A DNA stretch of 64,000 bases from JAOXRU01 sp965247735 (GCA_965247735.1 CBDFHN010000002.1:4216001-4280000); one strand, 5' to 3'. Positions 46,057 to 55,872 are shown, numbered from the stretch's first letter. Notes: generated by a model not told the origin, from the letters alone. Program-made: numbers and translations.

Positions 46057-46076
46057 GAAATTCAAAATAATATATT

Positions 46077-47090
46077 GTGTTAGAAATTAAAAGACATCCA
46101 AAAAATCCAATTGTAATTCCTGGAGGACAAAATATCAGAAGAGTAGTAACTTTTAATCCAGCTGCGATATATGAAAATGGTAAATTTTATTTGTACGATA
46201 GGGCAGCAGAAAAGCTAAGCCCATTTAGGACTACTATTGGTATTTTAGAAAGTGAAAATGGAGTAGATTTTATACCTGTACAGGAAGAACCTGTTTTTAC
46301 TTCGGAAAAGTTAGGATTCCCAGAAGGAAGTGTACAAGATCCAAGGGTGGTGAAAATTGAGGGTAAGTTTTATATGAATTATGCTTTTCAACCTTATGGT
46401 TTTGATTGTCATCCAAACGGAATAGGTGTCCCTTTTTATGATGTTTCAGGATATCCAAAATGGGAAGAAGAAGCCTATCCGATGATTACAAGGTCTGGTA
46501 TTGCAGTTTCTAATGATGGGAAGAACTTTGAACACTTATGTTATACATCACCAAAAGAAATTGATGATAGGGATCATATCTTATTTCCTGAAAAAATTAA
46601 TGGAAAATATGCTTTGTTAAGAAGGCCTATTGAATTTGTAGGAGAGGAATACGGAACCGATCGTCCAGGAATTTGGATTTGTTTTTCTAATGATTTGCAT
46701 GAATGGTCAAAACCAGTTTTAATAGCCTGTTCACAAGAAGAATGGGAAGGACAAAAAATTGGAGCAGCTGCAAATCCAGTAAAAACAGATAAAGGTTGGT
46801 TGGTAATGTATCATGGTGTAGATAAAGGTTCGGTATATAAAGTAGGTGCGTTTTTGTTAGATCTAGAAAACCCGACAAAGATGATTGCAAGAACCAAACA
46901 CTGGATTATGGAGCCAGAAGAATATTATGAAAAAGTAGGTTTAGTAATTCCAAACGTGGTATTCCCTACAAGTATTATAAATAAAGATGGCCTGTTATAT
47001 ATTTATTATGGCGTTTGCGATACGAGTATTTGCTTGGCAACTGTAAAAACAGAGCTGTTAGTTGATCATATTTTAGATTCCGATTCTTAA
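46077..47090 (+). CDS. Glycoside hydrolase family 130-type mannoside phosphorylase/mannosidase
   Basis: A 337-residue protein with a GTG start and no signal peptide, so probably cytoplasmic. The five-bladed propeller of GH130 is shown by RHPKNPIVIPGG at the start, VTFNPAAIYENGKFYLYDRAAE, SVQDPRVVKIEGKFYMNYAFQ, RDHILFPEKINGKYALLRRP and VMYHGVD. GH130 enzymes act on beta-mannosidic links, usually by phosphorolysis that yields mannose 1-phosphate; some members are hydrolases. The exact linkage cannot be read from the sequence. It is third in the glycan operon and is followed by an MFS transporter. Confidence 0.87.
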   Translation: MLEIKRHPKNPIVIPGGQNIRRVVTFNPAAIYENGKFYLYDRAAEKLSPFRTTIGILESENGVDFIPVQEEPVFTSEKLGFPEGSVQDPRVVKIEGKFYMNYAFQPYGFDCHPNGIGVPFYDVSGYPKWEEEAYPMITRSGIAVSNDGKNFEHLCYTSPKEIDDRDHILFPEKINGKYALLRRPIEFVGEEYGTDRPGIWICFSNDLHEWSKPVLIACSQEEWEGQKIGAAANPVKTDKGWLVMYHGVDKGSVYKVGAFLLDLENPTKMIARTKHWIMEPEEYYEKVGLVIPNVVFPTSIINKDGLLYIYYGVCDTSICLATVKTELLVDHILDSDS

Positions 47091-47108
47091 TATTTAGTAT
47101 AAAAATAA

Positions 47109-48347
47109 ATGATAAATAAAATAAAAGGAGAATTTCATTTTTTTAAATCCATGCCACATGGCATGCGTGTTTTGTTGGCTACAAATATGATTTATTCAAT
47201 GGTTATACCAATTATTGAGGTCTTTGTAAGTGCCTATATTATGCGTAGTGTAAATGATTCTAGTATAGTCTTGCTATATCAACTTACTGTATTTACAGGT
47301 ATTCCAATTACTTTTATTATTAATGGGTATTTGTTGAATCATATAAAAGTGGCACATCTGTACAGTTTAGGAATGTTGCTAAGTGGTGTTTCTATGTCCG
47401 TTATGATGTTTTTGGATAATTTGGACGTATTCTCAATTGGTGTATCAGGGTTTTTAATGGGGCTTTCCTATGGTTTTTTCTGGGCTAATCGAGATTTTTT
47501 AGCATTAGAAACCACTAATGATAGCAATAGAAATTATTATTATGGATTAGAAACCTTTTTTTATACAATCTCAGGAATTGCAATTCCAGCTGTAGTAGGT
47601 GTATTGTTTTTTTATTCTGAGGAACTAAAGTGGTTTGATGGTGGAAAGTTAGTAGCCTATAGATTGTTGACCGTTTTGGTATTTGTATTAACGCTTGTTT
47701 CAACAATAATTATTCATCGAGGGAAATTTAAAAATCCAAAACTTAAAAAGTTTATCTATTTTAAATTTGATGCTTTATGGAATAAGTTGTTAGTGCTTTC
47801 TGCACTAAAGGGATTGACCCAAGGTTATTTAGTTACTATTCCTGCCATTTTAATATTAAGATTAGTAGGTGGAGAAGAAACCTTATCAACAGTAATAAGT
47901 ATTGGTGGAATCATAGCAGCTGTTATGCTGTATGTTTTAGGGAGATTTACCAAGCCAAGCCACAGGATTTATATGTTTGCAATTGCATACCTTATCTTTT
48001 TTATTGGAGCTTTTACGCATGCATATTTATTTTCAGCATTAGGAGTTGTCATTTTTATTATTGGTAAAGTATTATACCAACCCTTACATGATATTTCTTA
48101 TTTTCCAATACAATTAAGAGTTATTGATCTGTTATCAAAAAAAGAAAATAGGAGTGAATTCTCCTATATATTAAATCATGAATTTGGGTTGTATGCTGGC
48201 AGATTTATTGGATTGGGCTTATTCTTAGTCTTGGCAAACTATGTTTCCGAAGCTGTAGCATTACGATATTCTCTAATAGTTATTGGTGTTATCCAGCTTT
48301 TATCAATTCCATTAGCAAAACATATTATTAATCATTCAAAAAAATAA
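47109..48347 (+). CDS. MFS transporter, probable sugar carrier
   Basis: A 412-residue inner-membrane protein with 12 predicted helices of the major facilitator type (for example MGLSYGFFWANRDFLALE in the loop region after helix 4). It is placed between the GH130 gene and the GH71/99-like lipoproteins, so it should carry the oligosaccharide produced in the periplasm into the cytoplasm for GH130. No specific substrate motif is recognised. Start at ATG 47109, 18 bp after GH130. Confidence 0.85.
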   Translation: MINKIKGEFHFFKSMPHGMRVLLATNMIYSMVIPIIEVFVSAYIMRSVNDSSIVLLYQLTVFTGIPITFIINGYLLNHIKVAHLYSLGMLLSGVSMSVMMFLDNLDVFSIGVSGFLMGLSYGFFWANRDFLALETTNDSNRNYYYGLETFFYTISGIAIPAVVGVLFFYSEELKWFDGGKLVAYRLLTVLVFVLTLVSTIIIHRGKFKNPKLKKFIYFKFDALWNKLLVLSALKGLTQGYLVTIPAILILRLVGGEETLSTVISIGGIIAAVMLYVLGRFTKPSHRIYMFAIAYLIFFIGAFTHAYLFSALGVVIFIIGKVLYQPLHDISYFPIQLRVIDLLSKKENRSEFSYILNHEFGLYAGRFIGLGLFLVLANYVSEAVALRYSLIVIGVIQLLSIPLAKHIINHSKK

Positions 48348-48365
48348 CAATAAAAATTTCATATC

Positions 48366-49652
48366 ATGGTTATAAAAATTTCAAAAAAAATAGCTTATTT
48401 AGTTACTACACTAACCATCATTATCTTTGCGTCATGTGAAGTTGAAGATATTAGACGTTATGATCCAGGTGCAAATGATATTCCAGGTGGTGGATCAGAA
48501 GAATCTTTAAATGAAACTTTTGAAGTAGGAAAACCTTCAAGCTTAGATAAAAAAGTATTGATGCATTACTTGGCTTGGTTTAGTGAAGGCAAAGAAGGAA
48601 GACATTGGGCAGATGGAGTGCCACGAGAGCCATTAATTGGATATTATGACTCCCAATCTTGGGCAACACATTTGTATCATATTTTGCTTTCATCGGCAGT
48701 AGGAATTGATGGAGCAATAATTAATGTAAGAACTGAATATGACCAGATATCTTTTGATAAATTTGTAGAGTCTATGGATAGAATAGATGAAATTTATCCA
48801 GATTTTGAATATGATGTTGCTATTAGTTATGATGATCAGGATGCAAATACTGTATCTACTACGGCAAATTTCGCACATTTAAAAGATGATATAATTTCTA
48901 ATACAGGTCATTATTTATATAGAGATGGGGAACCAGTAATTTTTATTTGGAATTATGATGGCTTTTTAACATCTCAAGATTATAGAGATATTGCTAATGC
49001 GGTGTTTACAGATAATACGCCAATTTTACTTAAAAATGAGCTAGATTTATCTGCTGTTCCTGGAGAGTTTGTTATGAACTCCATTTATCCGTGGGTTCAG
49101 GGATGGGCTGAAGATGGTTCTAATTGGGGAGAAGGTTATATTAACTGGTTTTATAATACTCAAATTGATTTTAAGTTAAACAATAAAGTAAAGTTTGTTA
49201 CTGGTGCTGTTTGGCCTGGATTTGATGATAGAAGTGTAGATTGGGGGCAAGGCCGTTGGATTGATCGCAAAAACGGAGAAACTTATGGAAAATTATGGAG
49301 TCTAATTAACGAAGCACATGCTGGTAAAATTGATTGGGTAATTCTTGAAACTTGGAACGACTTTAATGAAGGTTCTGAATTAGAGCCAACTGCAGGGAAA
49401 GGAAATTATCAATATATGGAATTAACAGCTAATCATATTGAAACTTATAAAGGAGAACCAACATTAATTGACAGTGAAAAGTGGATGTATGGGGCGCCAG
49501 TAAGAATTTATCAAGCTGCAAAATTGATAGAAGATGGAGAAAGAAATTATGAAGAGTACTATCCGAAATTGCAACAATCTATAGCACATTACTTAAAAAC
49601 AAATGGACAAAAATCATATAAATTAGCCGAAGAAATTATTAAAGGCTCTTAA
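48366..49652 (+). CDS. GH71/99-like glycoside hydrolase lipoprotein, copy 1
   Basis: A 428-residue lipoprotein (lipobox FASC at about 20-23, then EVEDIRRYD). The catalytic barrel starts near residue 60 (KKVLMHYLAWFSEGKEGRHW) and includes GIDGAIINVRTEYD, AISYDDQDANTV and the C-terminal VILETWNDFNEGSELEPT, which resembles the WNEWxEGxxxEP catalytic motif of GH99 endo-alpha-mannosidases. It should cut a polymer at the cell surface or in the periplasm. Substrate inferred: an alpha-mannose-containing glycan. It has a close paralogue immediately downstream. Confidence 0.82.
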   Translation: MVIKISKKIAYLVTTLTIIIFASCEVEDIRRYDPGANDIPGGGSEESLNETFEVGKPSSLDKKVLMHYLAWFSEGKEGRHWADGVPREPLIGYYDSQSWATHLYHILLSSAVGIDGAIINVRTEYDQISFDKFVESMDRIDEIYPDFEYDVAISYDDQDANTVSTTANFAHLKDDIISNTGHYLYRDGEPVIFIWNYDGFLTSQDYRDIANAVFTDNTPILLKNELDLSAVPGEFVMNSIYPWVQGWAEDGSNWGEGYINWFYNTQIDFKLNNKVKFVTGAVWPGFDDRSVDWGQGRWIDRKNGETYGKLWSLINEAHAGKIDWVILETWNDFNEGSELEPTAGKGNYQYMELTANHIETYKGEPTLIDSEKWMYGAPVRIYQAAKLIEDGERNYEEYYPKLQQSIAHYLKTNGQKSYKLAEEIIKGS

Positions 49653-49668
49653 CCATAAGATAGACAAA

Positions 49669-50868
49669 ATGTGGCGTAATTTAATTTTAGGATGTAGTGT
49701 TTTTGTATTGATTTTTGGGTGTAATAAATTAAAGAAGGATACTACAAAAACTGATCAGACAAACGTTTTTAACAATAGTCCAAAAGTAATCATCCATTAT
49801 ATGGGATGGTATGGGGATAAGGAATCACCTAATAATGCTTTAAGACATTGGAAGCATGGACATGCTAATACTCCACTCATTGGTCAGTATAGTTCCAAAA
49901 GTAAAGCCACATTGGTTTATCATTCTTTATTGGCATGGGCGGCGGGTATTGATGCTATAGCTGTTAATGTAAAAGATAATTATGATTATGAAACTATGAC
50001 TGGGTTGTTTAATGCTGTTGATGAAATTCAAGCTATTGGAGGAGAACAGTTTTCTTTAAAATATTTAATAAGTTATGACGACCAGGGTTTTGATTTAACT
50101 GTTCCTTTAGATACGACCTTTTTGAAGATGAATGATTTTAAAGAACATTTGATGGTCAGAAAAAATTATTTGCATTATAAAAAACGCCCCTTGTTTTTCT
50201 CATTTGACTACCCTAAAAAATTTCTTACAGCTAAAAGTTTTAGATCGGTTATAGATTCTGTCTTTCCAGTAAATAAACCATATTTGATTTGGAATACTTT
50301 TGGTGAAGGTGAAATAGTTGAAGAATATGTAGATGCGTTTTATCCTTGGGTACAACCTGGGGGAGCGTGGGATGAAAATGGTTTAAACTGGGGAGATGAA
50401 TATTTAAAATATTTTTATTCAAGAGTTAATGAATTTGATAAAGAGTATGACTTTGTAAGTGGAGGTGTTTGGCCAGGTTTTGATGATAGAAAAAATACTT
50501 CTTGGGGTGGTAATCGGTTAATCAGTCGCCAGGATACCAAGGTTTATAATAATACTTGGAATTATGTTCATGATTATAAAGGGAGGTTACCAATGAAGTA
50601 TGTGGTAATTGAAACTTGGAACGATTGGAATGAAGGTACGGAAATAGAACCAAGTGTGGAGAATGGATATCAATATTTGGTAGAAACTATCAAAAATATA
50701 AATAGACTTAAAAAAACAGAAACTACTGAAGATATTTTAAAGTTTGAAGTAGCTAAAGAAATTTATGAAGCCATTAAACATAATAACGATAGTTTTTCTG
50801 ATAAAATCGAACTTGCTATTGAGTTTTTCTGTTTGGGAGAATTTGAAAAAGCTAGGGTGAATCTTTAG
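49669..50868 (+). CDS. GH71/99-like glycoside hydrolase lipoprotein, copy 2
   Basis: A 399-residue lipoprotein (lipobox FGC near residue 18). It aligns along its length with copy 1: VIIHYMGWYGDKESPNNALRHW for KVLMHYLAWFSEGK, AAGIDAIAVNVKDNYDYE for GIDGAIINVRTEYD, ISYDDQGFDL for ISYDDQDANT, and VIETWNDWNEGTEIEPS for the catalytic motif. The paralogues are about 40% identical by eye, so this is an old duplication with probably divided specificity. It is the last gene of the locus. No terminator is obvious behind it. Confidence 0.82.
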   Translation: MWRNLILGCSVFVLIFGCNKLKKDTTKTDQTNVFNNSPKVIIHYMGWYGDKESPNNALRHWKHGHANTPLIGQYSSKSKATLVYHSLLAWAAGIDAIAVNVKDNYDYETMTGLFNAVDEIQAIGGEQFSLKYLISYDDQGFDLTVPLDTTFLKMNDFKEHLMVRKNYLHYKKRPLFFSFDYPKKFLTAKSFRSVIDSVFPVNKPYLIWNTFGEGEIVEEYVDAFYPWVQPGGAWDENGLNWGDEYLKYFYSRVNEFDKEYDFVSGGVWPGFDDRKNTSWGGNRLISRQDTKVYNNTWNYVHDYKGRLPMKYVVIETWNDWNEGTEIEPSVENGYQYLVETIKNINRLKKTETTEDILKFEVAKEIYEAIKHNNDSFSDKIELAIEFFCLGEFEKARVNL

Positions 50869-51202
50869 AAAAAGGAGATGCACTCCACTATGCCAATACG
50901 ATTTATGATTAATACAAAATTTAGTTTCTAATAAACATTACTTCATTAGCCTTGTGAGACTTCAATTCATTATAGGTAATATGTTTAGTGGTCAATTGAT
51001 TCTGAAGAAAAAACTAACTACTATGTTTTTGGATGTATTCCGAGAATAGATAGGGGAATAACTTACGTTATACACTTTTTTTGTCCTTGCTTTTAAGGGT
51101 TTTAAAACCAATACTTTATATGGGAGATGTGAAATTTAACATGTAAAGTGTTAGTTTTATCATAATAATCTACTAATTCTATAGATTAATAGTAATTATG
51201 AT
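50869..51202. other. Gap between the glycan locus and sulfite reductase
   Basis: About 335 bp without a coding sequence. There is no riboswitch or RNA gene that I recognise. It marks the right edge of the inserted glycan locus. Confidence 0.5.
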
Positions 51203-51210
51203 TATATTTG
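51203..51210 (+). promoter_or_regulatory. Putative -7 box of the sulfite reductase operon (TATATTTG)
   Basis: Exact TAnnTTTG match, 38 bp before the start. A -33 TTG is not seen at the proper distance. Confidence 0.45.
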
Positions 51211-51247
51211 CCCCTCGTTTTAGCAGAATAGATTAAAAAAAGAAATA

Positions 51248-53347
51248 ATGCAAAGTTTTAGAACTGAAATAGAAAATCCATTAGTAGAGAAGGATATCAT
51301 TGAATTAGCAACTAAAATTCAGTTATTCAAAGAAGGTAAGATTGACGATGAGCGTTTTAGAAGTTTACGATTGGCTCGTGGTGTTTATGGGCAACGTCAA
51401 GAAGGTGTTCAGATGATTCGTATAAAATTACCTTATGGAAAAGTCACTAGTGAGCAGTTACATAGAATTGCGGCTGTTTCGGATGAATATTCTACAGGTA
51501 GATTACATATTACTACACGTCAGGATATTCAAATTCATTATGTAAGTTTAGACAGAACACCAGAATTATGGGCGCAGTTAGAGAGAGACGATATAACACT
51601 TAGAGAAGCTTGTGGTAATGCCGTTAGGAATATTACAGCTAGTGAAACAGCAGGGATTTCTGTAGAGGAACCTTTTGATGTTTCTCCTTATGCTGATGCA
51701 ATGTTTCAATTCTTTTTAAGGAATCCTATTTGTCAAGAAATGGGAAGAAAATTTAAAATTTCGTTCTCAGGAGAAGATAAAGATATTGCTTTAAGTTTTA
51801 TTCATGACTTAGGATTTATAGCTAAAATTAAAGATGGTCAACGTGGTTTTAAAGTAATGTTGGCTGGCGGATTAGGATCTCAACCTAGACATGCAGATGT
51901 ATTGTATGAGTTTTTACCTGCAAATAAAATTATACCAGTAACAGAAGGTGTGTTAAGAATCTTTGATCGCTTTGGAGAACGTTCCAAGAGATTAAAGGCA
52001 AGAATGAAGTTCTTGGTAAAAGAATTGGGTTTAGACGCATTTATTGCGTTGGTAGATGAGGAACAAAAAGCATTAGCATATCAAACTTTTGAAATTGATG
52101 CAGAAGGATACGATGCGGATAAGAAAATTGCAACTGTTGAAATTCCTGAAGCAACAATAGCTGACAATAGTGCTTATGAAGCATGGAAAAAAACAAATGT
52201 TATTCCGCAAAAGCAAAAAGGCTTTGTTGCCATAGGAATAAAAGTAGTCTTAGGTGATTTTTCTTCAGAAAAAGCTAGAATTCTTGGAGATTTAATTAAG
52301 AAATATGGATCTAATGAGCTTAGATTCACCTTAAGGCAAAATATATTAGTAAGAGATATTAAGGAAGAATTACTTCCTTTTATATATAACGAGTTGGCAA
52401 AACTAGATTTTGTAGCAGTAGGTTATAATAGTACTGCTGATATTACGGCTTGTCCAGGTACAGATACCTGTAACTTAGGTATTGCTAGTAGTACTGGTAT
52501 TGCTGAAGAATTAGAACGTGTGCTAAAAGCAGATTATCCACAGTATTTAAACAATAAAGAGATTGTTATTAAAATAAGCGGATGTATGAATGCTTGTGGT
52601 CAGCACAATATGGCACATATAGGATTCCAAGGAATGTCCATCAGGACAAAAGATAAATTGGTGGCGCCAGCATTACAGGTATTACTTGGAGGAGGCGTTT
52701 TAGGAGATGGAAAAGGTAGATTTTCAGATAAGGTTATAAAAATACCAAGTAAGCGTGGCCCTGATGCATTACGTTTAATTTTAGATGACTATGATGAAAA
52801 TGCCAATTCAGAAAACTTCTTAGGCTATTATGATCATAAAGGAGAAAAGTATTTTTACGAAATGTTAAAACCTTTAGCAGATTTAGAGAGCCTACAACCT
52901 TCAGATTTTATTGACTGGGGAAATGCTGATAACTATGTAAAAGCAGTTGGTGTAGGAGAATGTGCAGGTGTTATTATCGATTTGGTACAAACATTATTAT
53001 TGGAAGCTAAAGAAAAAATAGAATTCGCTATAGAATCTTATGAAGCAGAACGATGGTCAGATTCAATTTATCATACCTATTCAGGATTTGTTAATGGCGC
53101 AAAAGCACTGTTATTAACAGAAAGCGTAAAGACAAATACACAAGCTGGAATAATCAGACAGTTTGATGAAACATTTGTTGCTACTGGGAAAATTACATTA
53201 CCATCAACTTTTTCAGCGTTAGTATATCAGATAAAAAAGAATGAACCATCTGCAACATTTGCAAAGAAATATCAAACAGAAGTGGCTAACTTTTTTAAAG
53301 AGATTGAAAGCTACAGACAAAATCAATTAGAAAATGCAACAGTTTAA
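51248..53347 (+). CDS. Ferredoxin-type sulfite/nitrite reductase with C-terminal HEPN-like domain
   Basis: A 699-residue siroheme enzyme. Two ferredoxin-like/active-site repeats are present (RQEGVQMIRIKLPYGKVT, TTRQDIQIHYV). The Fe4S4-siroheme cysteines are Cys402 and Cys408 (CPGTDTC) and Cys446 and Cys450 (CMNAC). After the reductase core, about residues 560-699 are helical and resemble a HEPN domain. It reduces sulfite to sulfide (or nitrite to ammonia) with six electrons. The neighbours (siroheme synthesis, ferredoxin reductase, methionine genes) favour sulfite. Its end overlaps cobA by 14 bp. Confidence 0.88.
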   Translation: MQSFRTEIENPLVEKDIIELATKIQLFKEGKIDDERFRSLRLARGVYGQRQEGVQMIRIKLPYGKVTSEQLHRIAAVSDEYSTGRLHITTRQDIQIHYVSLDRTPELWAQLERDDITLREACGNAVRNITASETAGISVEEPFDVSPYADAMFQFFLRNPICQEMGRKFKISFSGEDKDIALSFIHDLGFIAKIKDGQRGFKVMLAGGLGSQPRHADVLYEFLPANKIIPVTEGVLRIFDRFGERSKRLKARMKFLVKELGLDAFIALVDEEQKALAYQTFEIDAEGYDADKKIATVEIPEATIADNSAYEAWKKTNVIPQKQKGFVAIGIKVVLGDFSSEKARILGDLIKKYGSNELRFTLRQNILVRDIKEELLPFIYNELAKLDFVAVGYNSTADITACPGTDTCNLGIASSTGIAEELERVLKADYPQYLNNKEIVIKISGCMNACGQHNMAHIGFQGMSIRTKDKLVAPALQVLLGGGVLGDGKGRFSDKVIKIPSKRGPDALRLILDDYDENANSENFLGYYDHKGEKYFYEMLKPLADLESLQPSDFIDWGNADNYVKAVGVGECAGVIIDLVQTLLLEAKEKIEFAIESYEAERWSDSIYHTYSGFVNGAKALLLTESVKTNTQAGIIRQFDETFVATGKITLPSTFSALVYQIKKNEPSATFAKKYQTEVANFFKEIESYRQNQLENATV

Positions 53348-54101
53348 GACCCCAAAACTTACTGTAATTGGAGCTGGTCCTGGAGACGTAGATTTAATTA
53401 CCCTAAAAGCAGTAAAAGCATTGCAGCAAGCAGATGTTGTTTTATATGATGCTTTGGTGAATATAGAATTATTGGATTATGCGCCTAACGCTGAACTTAT
53501 TTTTGTTGGAAAAAGAAAAGGGTGTTATGCCTACCAACAAGAGCAAATTAATGAGTTGATAGTTGCTAGAGCTAATACTAGCGGACATGTAGTACGTCTA
53601 AAAGGGGGAGACCCATTTATTTTTGGTAGAGGGGCGGAAGAAATGTACTATGCAGCATCTTATGGTTTGGAAGTAGCAGTTGTACCAGGAATTTCATCAT
53701 CTCTTGCTGTACCTGCATATCAGAATATACCATTAACAAAAAGAGGGAGCTCTCAGAGTTTTTGGGTAATTACAGGGACCACAAAAGAACATCAACTTTC
53801 AGATGATATTGCGTTAGCAGCAAAATCAAATGCTACAGTAGTCATCTTAATGGGAATGAGTAAACTATCAGAAATCGTAAAACTTTTCCAATCAGAAGAA
53901 AAAAACGATTTACCAATAGCTATTATTCAAAATGGAACAACTCCAGAAGAAAAAATTGGAGTCGGAACAATTGATACAATCATAGACATTGTGGATACTA
54001 ATAAATTGGCAAATCCAGCTATAATAGTTATAGGCGAAGTTGTGAATCATAGAGCTGAATTGCAAAATATTCAGGCAGAAATTAATGTTGAGGTAGCCTA
54101 A
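53334..54101 (+). CDS. cobA: Uroporphyrinogen-III C-methyltransferase
   Basis: A 255-residue SAM-dependent enzyme that makes precorrin-2, the first step to siroheme. The motifs are VIGAGPGDVDLITLKAVKAL at about 11-30, the SAM-binding VRLKGGDPFIFGRGAEE near 85, and VVPGISSS near 118. The length is typical of the short single-domain enzyme. It overlaps the upstream reductase gene by 14 bp and touches the next gene (shared A), so the three are translationally coupled. It supplies the cofactor of the sulfite reductase beside it. Confidence 0.95.
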   Translation: MQQFKTPKLTVIGAGPGDVDLITLKAVKALQQADVVLYDALVNIELLDYAPNAELIFVGKRKGCYAYQQEQINELIVARANTSGHVVRLKGGDPFIFGRGAEEMYYAASYGLEVAVVPGISSSLAVPAYQNIPLTKRGSSQSFWVITGTTKEHQLSDDIALAAKSNATVVILMGMSKLSEIVKLFQSEEKNDLPIAIIQNGTTPEEKIGVGTIDTIIDIVDTNKLANPAIIVIGEVVNHRAELQNIQAEINVEVA

Positions 54102-54697
54102 TGGGAAAACAGGATAGAAATAACTTGTACCCAATATTCCTAAAAGTTAACCAGCTTAATGTGTTGATTATTGGTGGTGGAAATGTAGGGTTGGAAAAAC
54201 TAACTTTTTTATTAAAGTCAAGTCCTGATGCTAATGTAGAAATATTGGCTACAAAATTTAATGATGAAATTATAGAACTAGCAAATTTACATGGAGTAAA
54301 AATTACCAAACAAAGCTATGAAGAAAAAGTGCTTCATAATCGTCATATGGTAATTGCGTCTACAGATGATATGGCAGTAAATCATCAAATTTATGCAGAT
54401 GCAAAAAAGCGATGTTTATTAGCCAATATTGCAGATACTCCAGAGTTGTGCGATTTTTATATGGGCGGAATAGTAACGAAAGGAAATGTCAAAATTGCTA
54501 TTTCTACCAATGGAAAATCACCAACAACAGCAAAAAGATTACGCCAATTTTTTGAGGAAGTTATTCCAGACGATATCAATCAACTCGTAAACAACCTCAA
54601 TCAATTTAGAAAAAGTATTAAAGGCGACTTTTCTACAAAAGTAGAGCGGTTGAACGAATTAACAGAAAGTTTGATTAAAAACAACAATATAATTTAG
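54101..54697 (+). CDS. Precorrin-2 dehydrogenase / sirohydrochlorin ferrochelatase
   Basis: A 198-residue protein equal to the N-terminal half of CysG (SirC/Met8-like). The NAD-binding motif is VLIIGGGNVGLEKLTFLL near residue 20, and NIADTPELCDFYMGGIVTKGNVKIAISTNGKSPTTAKRLR near 110-150 is the family signature. It oxidises precorrin-2 and probably inserts iron to give siroheme. It directly follows cobA and completes siroheme synthesis for the sulfite reductase. Confidence 0.93.
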   Translation: MGKQDRNNLYPIFLKVNQLNVLIIGGGNVGLEKLTFLLKSSPDANVEILATKFNDEIIELANLHGVKITKQSYEEKVLHNRHMVIASTDDMAVNHQIYADAKKRCLLANIADTPELCDFYMGGIVTKGNVKIAISTNGKSPTTAKRLRQFFEEVIPDDINQLVNNLNQFRKSIKGDFSTKVERLNELTESLIKNNNII

Positions 54698-54747
54698 ATT
54701 AATTATAAATAATTTGCGAGATTTGCAATTATTCAATTTACTTAGAG

Positions 54748-55800
54748 ATGATTAAAACAGATATATTAATAATTGGAGCAGGCCCAACAGGCTTATTTAC
54801 TGTCTTTGAAGCAGGATTATTAAAATTAAAGTGTCATTTAATTGATGCACTTCCACAACCAGGAGGACAATGTACAGAGTTGTATCCGAAGAAGCCTATT
54901 TATGATATTCCTGGTTTTCCTGAAATTATGGCTCACGGTTTAACCAAAAACTTATTGGAACAAGGAAAACAATTTGAGCCAGGTTTTACATTAGGTGAAC
55001 GTGCAGATACCTTAGAAAAACAAGATGATGGTAGTTTTATTGTTACGACCAACAAAGGAACTAAACATCAAGCAAAAGTAGTCGCTATTGCAGGTGGTTT
55101 AGGGAGTTTTGAGCCAAGAAAACCAGCCATTCCAGGTCTTGCTGACTTTGAAGATAGAGGAGTAAGTTATATGGTGAAAGATCCAGAAAAATACAGAGGT
55201 AAAAAAGTAGTAATCTCTGGTGGTGGTGATTCAGCCTTAGATTGGAGCATCTTTTTGGCCGATATAGCAGAAGAAGTAACACTTATTCATAGAAGAAACG
55301 AATTTAGAGGTCATTTAGATTCTGTAGAAAAGGTAAGAGAGCTAAAATTATTGGGAAAAATTAACCTAGTAACGCCAGCAGAAGTAATTGGTCTTTCAGG
55401 AAGTGATCACCTAGAATCACTTACAGTGAAGCAAGGAGATGAAATTTTAGAGATTGAAACAGATGAATTTATTCCATTATTTGGACTTTCTCCAAAATTA
55501 GGGCCAATCGGTGATTGGGGCCTAGAAATCGAGAAAAACGCAATCAAAGTAGACAATGCTTTAGATTATCAAACAAATATTCCAGGGGTTTTTGCAATTG
55601 GCGATGTCAATACCTATCCAGGAAAGCTAAAATTAATTCTTTGCGGTTTTCATGAAGCTACACTAATGTGTCAGTCTGCTTATAAAATTATTAATCCAGG
55701 TAAAAAGTATGTATTAAAATATACAACAGTAGCAGGTGTAAATGGTTTTGATGGAACACGAAAAGAAGCTGAAAAAGCAGTAGTTCAAGCTATAAATTAA
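54748..55800 (+). CDS. Ferredoxin-NADP reductase, thioredoxin-reductase-like type
   Basis: A 350-residue flavoprotein of the TrxR-like FNR group. FAD motif: IIGAGPTGLFTVFEAG near residue 6. NADPH motif: VVISGGGDSALDWSIFLAD near 155. FAD C-terminal motif: FAIGDVNTYPGKLKLILCGFHEA near 285. It lacks the redox CxxC of true thioredoxin reductases (SGGGDSALDW is in its place). It should supply reduced ferredoxin to the sulfite reductase in the same operon, 50 bp after the siroheme gene. Confidence 0.9.
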   Translation: MIKTDILIIGAGPTGLFTVFEAGLLKLKCHLIDALPQPGGQCTELYPKKPIYDIPGFPEIMAHGLTKNLLEQGKQFEPGFTLGERADTLEKQDDGSFIVTTNKGTKHQAKVVAIAGGLGSFEPRKPAIPGLADFEDRGVSYMVKDPEKYRGKKVVISGGGDSALDWSIFLADIAEEVTLIHRRNEFRGHLDSVEKVRELKLLGKINLVTPAEVIGLSGSDHLESLTVKQGDEILEIETDEFIPLFGLSPKLGPIGDWGLEIEKNAIKVDNALDYQTNIPGVFAIGDVNTYPGKLKLILCGFHEATLMCQSAYKIINPGKKYVLKYTTVAGVNGFDGTRKEAEKAVVQAIN

Positions 55801-55827
55801 ATACCAAATTATACAATATCAATAGTG

Positions 55828-55872
55828 ATGCTTTGAATTAACTATAAGAAAATTCAAAGCATGCTGTTTTTT
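55828..55872 (+). terminator. Terminator of the sulfite reductase operon
   Basis: Perfect 12-bp stem ATGCTTTGAATT / AATTCAAAGCAT (55828-55839 with 55851-55862), T6 shortly after. Confidence 0.88.

Noticed and set aside
53910..54309. Two antisense frames over cobA and the siroheme gene
   Set aside because: Both lie opposite well-recognised genes and show no protein-like features.
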